This document shows, piece by piece, positions 43,291 to 50,902 of a stretch of DNA of 64,000 bases. Source of the stretch: Pseudotabrizicola alkalilacus (GTDB lineage: Bacteria > Pseudomonadota > Alphaproteobacteria > Rhodobacterales > Rhodobacteraceae). The notes under the pieces were generated by a model, which was not told the DNA's origin, made no database searches, and was given only the letters and a program-made list of their open reading frames with translations. Position numbers and translations under genes: made by a program. Position 1 is the first letter of the stretch, and every line of letters starts with the position of its first letter. The stretch is from positions 1-64,000 of the forward strand of contig NZ_QWEY01000015.1 of NCBI RefSeq assembly GCF_003443995.1. The letters run 5' to 3'.

Positions 43291-45429
43291 ATGTCGCAAA
43301 GCACTCTTCAAGCCGGCACAATCAATAATATCTCGATCCAAGCCCTGCCGGCGGACATCAAGCAATATGTAAAAACCGGCAATGATCTGATCGTGCAGAT
43401 GAACAACGGCGAGTCGATCCGCATTCAAGGGTTCTACAACCCCGCCGCCAATGGCGAAGAGCATCTGGTCGTCCTTGCTGACGGTACGCTGGTGCGGCCC
43501 GTGCCGGATGCGGATCAGGCAGGCCTTGGCGCCGGTATGCTGGCGACAGACGAAATGATTGCGCTCGGCGCTGCGGGTCTGGGCGCGGGACTGATCGCAA
43601 CAGGCGGCGGCGGTGGCACCGATCCGACCGACGGCACTGATCCGACGGATGGCACCGATCCGACCGACGGCACTGACCCAACCGACGGCACCGATCCGAC
43701 CGACGGCACTGACCCGACGGATGGCACCGACCCGACCGATGGCACTGACCCGACGGACGGCACTGACCCGACGGACGGAACCGATCCAACCGATGGCACT
43801 GACCCGACGGATGGCACTGACCTGACGGACGGCACCGACCCGACCGACGGCACTGATCCGACGGATGGCACCGATCCGACGGATGGCACTGACCCGACGG
43901 ATGGCACTGACCCGACCGACGGCACTGACCCGACCGACGGCACCGACCCGACCGATGGCACTGATCCGACGGATGGCACTGATCCGACGGATGGCACCGA
44001 TCCGACCGACGGCACCGACCCGACCGATGGCACTGACCCGACCGACGGCACTGACCCGACGGATGGCACCGATCCGACGGATGGCACTGACCCGACCGAC
44101 GGCACTGACCCGACGGATGGCACCGATCCGACCGACGGCACTGACCCGACGGATGGCACCGATCCGACCGACGGCACTGACCCGACGGATGGCACCGATC
44201 CGACCGACGGCACTGACCCGACGGATGGCACCGACCCGACCGACGGCACTGACCCGACCGACGGCACTGACCCGACGGACGGCACCGACCCGACGGATGG
44301 CACTGATCCGACGGATGGCACGGATGGGACGGATGGCACGGCCGGGTTGCTTGATCCGGTGCTGGCGGATGAGGGTTTGCTGGGGATTGTGACCGGCAAT
44401 GACGGTCTTTTGGGTGACATCACCGGCTCGGATGGCCTGTTGGGCGATCTTGTCGGCGCGGATGGCCTGCTGGGCGGAATTGCCGGCGATCTGCTGGGCG
44501 TTCCTGTGCTGGGCGACGGTCCTGATTCCGAACAGGGGCTGCTTGATCCGGTGCTGGGTGATGACGGGTTGCTGGGCGACGTGACCGGCAATGACGGGGT
44601 GCTGGGCGACCTTACCGGCTCGGATGGCCTTGTGGGAGAGTTGACCGGCAATGACGGCCTGCTCGGGGCTGTGACCGGATCAGAGGGCCTGTTGGGCGAG
44701 TTGACCGGCACCGGCCTTCTGGGCAGCGGCGAGGGCGCGGGCTCCGGGGGCGGCCTGCTGGATGGTCTGCTCGGCGGCGATGACGGGCTGCTGGGCGGCT
44801 TGCTCGGGGGCGACGGCGGCCCGCTGGATGGCGTGACCGACACGGTCGGTGGTCTGCTCGGCGGGGATGACGGGTTGCTGGGCGGTCTGCTCGGTGGCGA
44901 CGGCGGCCCGCTGGATGGCGTGACCGACACGGTCGGCGGTCTGCTCGGCGGGGATGACGGGTTGCTGGGCGGTCTGCTCGGGGGCGACGGCGGCCCGCTG
45001 GATGGCGTGACCGACACGCTCGGTGGTCTGCTCGGCGGCGATGACGGGCTGCTGGGCGGTCTGCTCGGCGGTGGTGATGGCGTGCTGGATCCGGTGGTGG
45101 CAGATGGGGGTCTGCTGGGTGATGTCACCGGCAACAGCGGGCTGTTGGGCGACGTGACCGGCTCCGACGGCGTGCTGGGCGATGTGATCGGCGATGACGG
45201 TCTGCTGGGGGATCTCACCGGATCTGACGGGCTGATCGGCGAGCTGACCGGCGCGGGCCTGCTGGGTGACGGTGGTGAGCCATCCGGAGGGCTGCTGGGG
45301 GGGCTTCTGGGCGGCGCAACCGGCGGATTGCTGGGCGGCGGCCTGCTGGGAGGCGGTCTGCTGGGAGGCGACGGCGGATTGCTGGGATCGGACGGCCTGC
45401 TGGGGGGGCTGGACGACACCACCGCCTGA
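43291..45429 (+). CDS. Repeat-rich surface protein with BapA-prefix-like N terminus (paralogue 2)
   Basis: A 712-aa paralogue of the protein at 28002. The N terminus (QAGTINNISIQALPADIKQY, TGNDLIVQMNNGESIRIQGFY) is homologous but clearly diverged; a Gly-rich hydrophobic segment leads into 39 DPTDGT-type repeats (about residues 111-344, one unit reading DLTDGT). The GLLGDVTG/GGPLDGVTDT region to the C terminus is almost the same as the first copy, ending LLGSDGLLGGLDDTTA. The start at 43291 follows CTGGAG, matching the other copy. Divergent from the hybrid kinase. Long minus-strand frames here arise from repeat composition. Confidence 0.85.
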   Translation: MSQSTLQAGTINNISIQALPADIKQYVKTGNDLIVQMNNGESIRIQGFYNPAANGEEHLVVLADGTLVRPVPDADQAGLGAGMLATDEMIALGAAGLGAGLIATGGGGGTDPTDGTDPTDGTDPTDGTDPTDGTDPTDGTDPTDGTDPTDGTDPTDGTDPTDGTDPTDGTDPTDGTDLTDGTDPTDGTDPTDGTDPTDGTDPTDGTDPTDGTDPTDGTDPTDGTDPTDGTDPTDGTDPTDGTDPTDGTDPTDGTDPTDGTDPTDGTDPTDGTDPTDGTDPTDGTDPTDGTDPTDGTDPTDGTDPTDGTDPTDGTDPTDGTDPTDGTDPTDGTDPTDGTDPTDGTDGTDGTAGLLDPVLADEGLLGIVTGNDGLLGDITGSDGLLGDLVGADGLLGGIAGDLLGVPVLGDGPDSEQGLLDPVLGDDGLLGDVTGNDGVLGDLTGSDGLVGELTGNDGLLGAVTGSEGLLGELTGTGLLGSGEGAGSGGGLLDGLLGGDDGLLGGLLGGDGGPLDGVTDTVGGLLGGDDGLLGGLLGGDGGPLDGVTDTVGGLLGGDDGLLGGLLGGDGGPLDGVTDTLGGLLGGDDGLLGGLLGGGDGVLDPVVADGGLLGDVTGNSGLLGDVTGSDGVLGDVIGDDGLLGDLTGSDGLIGELTGAGLLGDGGEPSGGLLGGLLGGATGGLLGGGLLGGGLLGGDGGLLGSDGLLGGLDDTTA
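43621..44322 (+). repeat. 18-bp tandem repeat encoding DPTDGT, 39 copies
   Basis: Thirty-nine 18-bp units, one with a Pro-to-Leu change (DLTDGT near 43809). Synonymous variation is frequent. Thirteen units more than the array at 28347, a length difference of 234 bp. Confidence 0.97.
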
Positions 45430-45448
45430 ACCACCCGGTCACACCACC

Positions 45449-45506
45449 GGGGCTCCCGCCGCTGCGGGAGCCCCACACCGCGCGGCCCCCACCAGGGGAC
45501 CGCGCG
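45449..45506 (+). terminator. Tandem hairpin terminator of repeat gene 2
   Basis: GGGGCTCCCGC-CGCT-GCGGGAGCCCC at 45449-45474, then CGCGCGGCCCC/GGGGACCGCGCG at 45479-45506. Same as the first copy except for a 2-bp insertion (CA) between the hairpins. The following 380 bp to the receiver gene contain no gene I can support, only inverted repeat D. Confidence 0.75.
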
Positions 45507-45830
45507 TCTTGTATTGAAAAGGCACTCTGCTGCCCCGCAAAGCCATCTTGGCAGATCGGGAGTTAGCCTTTTTCTCTCGTTGGCTGTGAATCCGGAAGCC
45601 GGAGATCGTCCCGCAAGGCCACTTCGGCGACGGTCTGGTGGTCGATGATGATCTCGGACTCACAATGTGTTTCTGCGACCCCCCATTCCATGAAAGGGCA
45701 GCAGATGCTTTTGTTCGCCATACGAAATCCGGGGGGCGTGCGTGCAACAGGCTCGGCGTTGCAACGGATCAGCCCAGCCCTGAAAAAAAACTTGCACACT
45801 AGAAACTTTTGACTCGGAATATGTATAAAA

Positions 45831-45850
45831 AGTATGTAGTAGTACATACT
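45831..45850. promoter_or_regulatory. Operator-like inverted repeat D upstream of the receiver-like gene
   Basis: AGTATGTA (45831-45838) and TACATACT (45843-45850) are perfect 8-base arms with a GTAG spacer, ending 38 bp before the ATG at 45889. AGTATG-N8-CATACT has a spacing three bases shorter than sites A and C. Confidence 0.6.
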
Positions 45851-45888
45851 AATGGCAGAGGTCATTATTTCCACTCCGAGGAGCCGGG

Positions 45889-46416
45889 ATGTACAAACAA
45901 CAGCACGATGCCCCGCTGCACAAATCCAGGGTCACCCGACATGTCCGACCCTTTGATGTGATCTTCGAAAAGGTCGACCATCAGCTGTCGCTCACTCCGC
46001 AGGAGCTGCTTTGCCCTAAAGGTCTTTGTGTCCTTTTGGGGGAGTTCGGGGCCTCTTCGCGGGTGATCTCGGAATGGGCGCGCAAGGTCGGCACCACGGT
46101 GATGATCATTGGCGACCATCCCCTTCCGATGGACTGGCTGCGGCGCTATGCGCCCCATCTCGACTTCATGCTGGTGGATGGCGACTATATGGATGACACC
46201 GAAGATACGGTGGATTTCTGCATGCAGGTGAGACGGGCGACGCCCGCTCTGCCGTTGATCCTGTTGTCGAGTGAAGTGCGCGGCCACGATTTGACCTGCG
46301 AGCGTATGACCGCCTGTGATGTGACCCTGAAAAACCCGGTGCAAAGTGCCGCGCTGACCCAGGGTGTGCAGGCCGCCTATCAGAACAACGCCTATTTCCT
46401 CTCCAGCCGATGCTGA
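45889..46416 (+). CDS. Stand-alone receiver-like protein
   Basis: A 175-aa protein. Residues about 65-165 look like a response-regulator receiver: TTVMIIGDHPLP, the acceptor-like Asp in LDFMLVDGDY, LPLILLSSEVRG and the LKNPV segment with a Lys at the K site. Other acidic-pocket residues are not obvious, so phosphorylation is uncertain. There is no DNA-binding domain. The first 60 residues are unassigned. GAGGA lies upstream. Its operator-like repeat and its position after the repeat gene suggest it belongs to the same regulatory circuit. A strong terminator follows. Confidence 0.75.
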   Translation: MYKQQHDAPLHKSRVTRHVRPFDVIFEKVDHQLSLTPQELLCPKGLCVLLGEFGASSRVISEWARKVGTTVMIIGDHPLPMDWLRRYAPHLDFMLVDGDYMDDTEDTVDFCMQVRRATPALPLILLSSEVRGHDLTCERMTACDVTLKNPVQSAALTQGVQAAYQNNAYFLSSRC

Positions 46417-46473
46417 ACGGCGAGACGCGGCCCACTCCGCTCAGACACTGACGTGTTTGCCGTTCAGGCAACT

Positions 46474-46504
46474 GGCCGCAGGAGGAATCCTGCGGCCCTT
46501 TTTT
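46474..46504 (+). terminator. Rho-independent terminator after the receiver-like gene
   Basis: GGCCGCAGGA (46474-46483), loop GGAA, TCCTGCGGCC (46488-46497), then C and six or more T residues. A perfect 10-bp GC-rich stem with U-tract, ending the island before nasT. Confidence 0.92.
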
Positions 46505-46678
46505 GGTGGGGCGTGGCGGTCCGTAGGGCTGCGCTGTGTCGGAATTGATTAAATAGCAGGCGCTCGGCTGAGCTTTGCGTAAAATGCAGACGAAAGCTGC
46601 GATCAGAAGGCATTTGCCCAAGTCTTGCATTGCACAGATGCTGGCTCCGACTGCTTTTCGCTGTGACGGAGTTGAGAC

Positions 46679-47260
46679 ATGGCACGGCTTTCCATCATCG
46701 TTGTCGAGCGCGACCGGGAGCGCGCTTTGCGCATTGTCGATGGCCTCATGGCATCGGGTGATCATGCCATCACGGTCATTTCCGAAGAAACCGGCCTGGC
46801 GCGACGGATTGCCGAGCAAAAGCCGGATATCGTGCTGATCGACGTGGCCGACCCGTCACGCGATGTGCTGGAAGAGCTGGCGCTGGTCTCCGGCCCGATG
46901 GAACGGCCCGTTGCGATGTTTGTTGACCGGTCGGATGAACAACTGACCCGTGCCGCGATCGAGGCGGGTGTATCGGCCTATGTGGTGGACGGGTTGCAGC
47001 CGGAACGGATCAAGCCGGTGCTGGATGCCGCCATCGCGCGGTTTCACATGTTTCAGAAGATGCGCGCCGAACTGGCCGCCACCAAAGCCGCGCTGGAGGA
47101 TCGCAAGATCATCGACCGCGCCAAGGCCATTCTGATGAAGGCGCGCGGGATTGACGAAGAGGCCGCCTATGCGCTGCTGCGCAAGACGGCGATGGATCAG
47201 AAACGCCGCGTGGCCGACATTGCGCAGCAACTGGTGATGGCGGCGGGGCTGCTGACATGA
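46679..47260 (+). CDS. nasT: ANTAR-domain response regulator NasT
   Basis: A 193-aa antiterminator for nitrate assimilation. The receiver-like half (LSIIVVERDRERALRIVDGL, DIVLIDVADPSRDV) is followed by a coiled coil and the ANTAR RNA-binding domain (LEDRKIIDRAKAILMKARG, DEEAAYALLRKTAMDQKRRV). NasT binds leader RNA and prevents termination when nitrate or nitrite frees it from NasS. GGAG lies upstream. It overlaps nasS by four bases. Confidence 0.93.
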   Translation: MARLSIIVVERDRERALRIVDGLMASGDHAITVISEETGLARRIAEQKPDIVLIDVADPSRDVLEELALVSGPMERPVAMFVDRSDEQLTRAAIEAGVSAYVVDGLQPERIKPVLDAAIARFHMFQKMRAELAATKAALEDRKIIDRAKAILMKARGIDEEAAYALLRKTAMDQKRRVADIAQQLVMAAGLLT

Positions 47261-48432
47261 GCCTGACGACGCTGCGCCTTGGCTATGTGCCGCTGACCGA
47301 TGCCGCGCCGCTGATCGTGGCGCAGGAGCTTGGCTTTGCGGCAGAGGAGGGGCTGGCCCTTGACCTGATCCGGGTGCAAAGCTGGGCGCAAAGCCGGGAT
47401 TTGCTGGGCATGGGCACAATTGATGCGGCCCATATGCTGGTGCCGCTGCCGATTGCGCAAACGCTTGGGCTTGGCCCTGATTATCCCCGGTTTGATCTGG
47501 TGATGATGCTGTCTGTGGGCGGGCAGGCGATTGCGGTCAGCGCGGCGCTAGCCGATGCGATGCGCGGGCAGGGGCACGGGTTTGGCTTTGATGATCCTGT
47601 CGCCGCGCGGGATGCGCTGATGGCCGTGACCAAAGGCCAGTTGCGGGTGGGGGTGCCGTTTCCGTTCTCGACGCAGGCCGAACTGGTGCGGCGTTGGCTG
47701 GACGGCACCGATCTGGCCGCCGGGGTTACGATCCATACCGTACCGCCACCCTTGATGGCCGACGCGCTGGCAGCGGGTGAAGTGGATGCGTTCTGTGTCG
47801 GCGAGCCCTGGGCCTCTTATGCGGTGGAAACCGGGGTGGGAGCGCTTTTGCTGGCCGGGCGGGCGATCTGGGCCTCGCCGCCGGAAAAGGGGCTGGTGCT
47901 GACGCGCAACTTTACCGAGGCTCGGCCCGAAGAAACCGGGCGTTTGATGCGCGCGGTCTGGCGGGCTTGCCGCTGGCTCGACCGGCCTGACAATCGCGGG
48001 ACAGCGGCGGAGATCCTGTCGCGGCCCGAGTATCTGAACCTGCCACCGGAACTGACGGAGCGCGGCCTGCTGGGCCGATTGCATGTCAGCGCGTCGGGGG
48101 AGGTCCGGCAATTTCCGGGCTTCATCCGGTTTCACGACGGGGCGGTGAACTTTCCCTGGCGCAGTCTGGCCGCCCTTTTGGCGCGGCGGATTGCAGGGGT
48201 GCACGGGCTGGACGTTGCCCGCGCGATGGAGCAGGCGACCGAGTGTTTCCGCACTGACCTGTACCGTCAGCACCTGCGCAGCGCCGGGGCAGATCTGCCC
48301 GGCGCTTCGGCCCGGATCGAGGGGGCAATGGCACATCCGACCGCGGTGGCTTCGGAAAAGGGACAGATGATTCTGGCCCCTGACGCCTTTTTTGACGGCG
48401 AAACCTTTGATCTGGCCTTTGCGCCGCGCTGA
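47257..48432 (+). CDS. nasS: Nitrate/nitrite sensor NasS (NrtA-like, cytoplasmic)
   Basis: A 391-aa NrtA/CmpA-family protein without a signal peptide, which separates it from the transport protein NrtA. Shared segments are RLGYVPLTDAAPLIVAQELGF, AHMLVPLPIA, PPPLMADALAAGEVDAFCVGEPW and AVNFPWRSLAALLARRI. The overlap with nasT supports its role as the ligand-responsive inhibitor of NasT. Confidence 0.92.
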   Translation: MSLTTLRLGYVPLTDAAPLIVAQELGFAAEEGLALDLIRVQSWAQSRDLLGMGTIDAAHMLVPLPIAQTLGLGPDYPRFDLVMMLSVGGQAIAVSAALADAMRGQGHGFGFDDPVAARDALMAVTKGQLRVGVPFPFSTQAELVRRWLDGTDLAAGVTIHTVPPPLMADALAAGEVDAFCVGEPWASYAVETGVGALLLAGRAIWASPPEKGLVLTRNFTEARPEETGRLMRAVWRACRWLDRPDNRGTAAEILSRPEYLNLPPELTERGLLGRLHVSASGEVRQFPGFIRFHDGAVNFPWRSLAALLARRIAGVHGLDVARAMEQATECFRTDLYRQHLRSAGADLPGASARIEGAMAHPTAVASEKGQMILAPDAFFDGETFDLAFAPR

Positions 48433-48717
48433 AGTTTTGAGCAAGGCTTGCGGGTCTTGCGCAAATGATATGCTGCAACCGCGATACTGCGATGCAGCAC
48501 TTGACCAGCGCCCGCGCGACGGCACATCCTGAGATCAGGACGAAAGCAATGGCGCTTTTGACCTGCACGTTTTCCGCAAAGATGCGGTCCCCCCAAATGG
48601 CAACGCCGCCACCCATCCTGTCCTCTCGTCCGAGGCAGTGATCGAGGTGGCTTTTTGCCGTTCAGCCCAAGCCCGCCGCGCAGCCGCCGGCCCGGCCTTT
48701 GCCAGAGGACACGCCAT
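48433..48717 (+). promoter_or_regulatory. nrtA leader with likely NasT-controlled attenuator
   Basis: A 285-bp untranslated stretch between nasS and nrtA. It has inverted repeats TGCTGC...GCAGCA (about 48471-48500) and TCCTG-AGAT-CAGGA (near 48528-48541), then the terminator-like hairpin at 48608-48656. This layout fits an ANTAR-controlled leader, but I cannot assign the two-hairpin ANTAR motif with certainty by eye. Confidence 0.6.
48608..48656 (+). terminator. Leader attenuator hairpin before nrtA
   Basis: GCCACC (48608-48613) pairs with GGTGGC (48646-48651) and is followed by TTTTT. Inside the loop CCTC and GAGG can form a smaller stem. Placed 62 bp before the nrtA ATG, it is probably a conditional terminator relieved by NasT. 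Confidence 0.6.
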
Positions 48718-50007
48718 ATGACCCTGATCCAGCCCAATCGCCGCAGCTTTCTGAAATCCGCCGTCAGCGTTGCTGCCACCGCAGCCGCTGTGCGCCTTGC
48801 CTTGCCCGGTGGCGCATGGGCCGCGACGCCCACGCCCGAAGTGACCGGCTGCACGCTGGGCTATATCGCGCTGACCGATTCCGCGCCGCTGATCATCGCG
48901 TTTGAAAAGGGCTTTTACGCCAAACATGGCATGCCGGATGTGAAGGTGGAAAAGCAGGCCAGCTGGGGGGCCACGCGCGACAACATGGCGCTTGGCTCGG
49001 CATCGGGCGGAATTGACGGCGGCCATATCCTGCGCCCCAAGGTGCATCTGTATGCGACCGGCAAGGTGATGCAGAACAACCAGCCGCTGCCGATGTATAC
49101 GCTGCTGAACCTGAACGAGGATTGTCAGGGCCTGTCCGTCGCACAGCCCTATGCCGAGACCGGTGTCGGACTGGACAGCGCCCCCTTGCGCGAGGTCTTT
49201 GCCGCCAAGCGCGCCGCCGGTCAGGAAATTCCGGTCGCCATGACCTTCCCCGGTGGCACCCATGATCTGTGGATGCGCTACTGGCTGGCGGCGGGCGGGA
49301 TTGATCCGACCAAGGATGTTGACCTGATCGTGGTGCCGCCGCCGCAGATGGTGGCGAACATGAAGGTTGGCAACATGGAGGCCTTTTGTGTGGGCGAGCC
49401 GTGGAATGAACAGCTGGTTAATCAGGGCATCGGCTTTACCGCCGCCACCACCGGCGAGGTCTGGGCCAACCACCCCGAAAAGGTGCTGGGCATGCGCGCC
49501 GAATGGGTCGATGCGAACCCCAACGCCACCCTTGCCCTGATGATGGCGGTGATGGAGGCGCAGATCTGGTGCGAAGACGCCGCCAACAAGGATGAGATGG
49601 CCGAAATCATCGGCCGCCGACAATGGTACAACGTGCCGGTGGGCGACATCATCGGCCGCATCAAGGGAGAGGTAAATTATGGCAACGGCCGCACCGCATC
49701 GGACCCCGCCCTCGCCATGAAATTCTGGCGGGGTGGGGCCACCTCGTTCCCGTGGAAATCGCTGGATGCGTGGTTCATCACCGAAAACAAGCGGTGGGGC
49801 TATTTCCCCGGCGATCTGGACACCAAGGCCACCGTGGATGCCACCAACCGCAGCGACCTGTGGCTGCAGGCGGCAAAGGGCCTGGAGATCGACACCAGCA
49901 GCTTTGGCGACAGCCGTGGGGTAGAGACGTTCTTTGACGGCAAGACCTTCGATCCGGCTAACCCGGAGTCCTATCTCGACAGCCAGTCGATCAAGGCCAT
50001 GGTGTAA
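48718..50007 (+). CDS. nrtA: Nitrate ABC transporter substrate-binding protein NrtA
   Basis: A 429-aa periplasmic nitrate-binding protein. A Tat signal (NRRSFLKSAVSVAATAAAVR) shows export in folded form. The mature part includes GYIALTDSAPLIIAFEKGFY, WGATRDNMALG, GGIDGGHIL, GNMEAFCVGEPWNEQL and GGATSFPWKSLDAWF. The ATG at 48718 follows AGAGGA; an in-frame extension to 48655 would spoil the Tat signal. Confidence 0.95.
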   Translation: MTLIQPNRRSFLKSAVSVAATAAAVRLALPGGAWAATPTPEVTGCTLGYIALTDSAPLIIAFEKGFYAKHGMPDVKVEKQASWGATRDNMALGSASGGIDGGHILRPKVHLYATGKVMQNNQPLPMYTLLNLNEDCQGLSVAQPYAETGVGLDSAPLREVFAAKRAAGQEIPVAMTFPGGTHDLWMRYWLAAGGIDPTKDVDLIVVPPPQMVANMKVGNMEAFCVGEPWNEQLVNQGIGFTAATTGEVWANHPEKVLGMRAEWVDANPNATLALMMAVMEAQIWCEDAANKDEMAEIIGRRQWYNVPVGDIIGRIKGEVNYGNGRTASDPALAMKFWRGGATSFPWKSLDAWFITENKRWGYFPGDLDTKATVDATNRSDLWLQAAKGLEIDTSSFGDSRGVETFFDGKTFDPANPESYLDSQSIKAMV

Positions 50008-50017
50008 GGGGGTGGGC

Positions 50018-50902
50018 ATGTCTGTCGTCGCGTTGAAAAAAGCCCCGCCACCGGTCAAGCAAGCCCCGGCACAGGTGGTGCCGCTGCCGGTTGCCGCCAG
50101 ATCGGGGCAATGGCTGCAGAAGTCCGTGGCATGGGTGGTCTCATCGGTGCTGCCGCCACTGGTGGTGCTGCTCGTGCTGCTGGCGATCTGGCAGATCGCC
50201 TTTTCCGGCCCCACTGCCGGGTTGCCGACCCCCACCAAGGTCTGGGCCGAAAGCAGCGAGCTGATCCTCGACCCGTTCTTTGTCTACGGCTCGCAGGACA
50301 TCGGTCTTGGCTGGCGCGTGCTTACCTCGCTGGAGCGTGTGGCTTACGGCTTTGGCCTTGCAGCGATTGCCGGGGTGCTGATGGGGGCAGTCATCGGTCA
50401 ATCAGCGCTGATGATGCGCGGGTTTGATCCGATCTTTCAGGTGCTGCGCACAGTGCCGCCCCTGGCCTGGCTGCCGATTTCGCTGGCGGCTTTCATGGAC
50501 AGCCGCCCGAGCGCGATCTTTGTGATCTTCATCACCGCGATCTGGCCGATCATCATCAACACCGCCGCCGGGGTCCGGGCCATTCCGCAGGATTACCGCA
50601 ATGTGGCCGCTGTCTTGCGGCTCAATCAGGTGGAGTTCTTCTGGAAGATCATGGTGCCCTCTGCTGCACCCTACATCTTTTCCGGCCTGCGCATCGGGGT
50701 TGGCCTGTCCTGGCTGGCCATCGTTGCCGCCGAGATGCTGACCGGCGGGGTGGGCATCGGGTTCTTCATCTGGGATGCGTGGAATTCGTCACGCCTGACC
50801 GACATCATCGTGGCGCTGATCTACATCGGAGTGACCGGCTTTGTGCTGGACCGTATGGTGGGCTGGCTTGGCGCCGTCATCTCACGGGGGACAGCGACAT
50901 GA
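50018..50902 (+). CDS. nrtB: Nitrate ABC transporter permease NrtB
   Basis: Permease of 294 aa. A Pro/Ala/Val-rich start is followed by about six helices; family segments are FSGPTAGLPTPTKVW, TVPPLAWLPISLAAF and the EAA loop region NVAAVLRLNQVEFFWKIMVP. The start at 50018 follows AAGGGGG. It overlaps the ATPase gene by four bases. Confidence 0.93.
   Translation: MSVVALKKAPPPVKQAPAQVVPLPVAARSGQWLQKSVAWVVSSVLPPLVVLLVLLAIWQIAFSGPTAGLPTPTKVWAESSELILDPFFVYGSQDIGLGWRVLTSLERVAYGFGLAAIAGVLMGAVIGQSALMMRGFDPIFQVLRTVPPLAWLPISLAAFMDSRPSAIFVIFITAIWPIIINTAAGVRAIPQDYRNVAAVLRLNQVEFFWKIMVPSAAPYIFSGLRIGVGLSWLAIVAAEMLTGGVGIGFFIWDAWNSSRLTDIIVALIYIGVTGFVLDRMVGWLGAVISRGTAT

Larger units (their letters stand above)
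43621..45517 (+). repeat. Large duplicated block, copy 2 (partner 28347-30016)
   Basis: Second copy of the block that includes the DPTDGT array, the GLLG region, the stop codon and the double hairpin. Similarity stops at TCTTGTATTGA; the following bases (AAAAGGC) differ from the first copy (GGGCGCG). Confidence 0.9.

Noticed and set aside
43515-45476. A 653-codon open frame on the minus strand over repeat gene 2
   Set aside because: Same composition artefact; no start signal or family features, and it overlaps the well-supported plus-strand gene completely.
45439-45874. Two frames of about 100 codons on the minus strand after repeat gene 2
   Set aside because: They overlap each other and the shared terminator, and show no start signal or family pattern.
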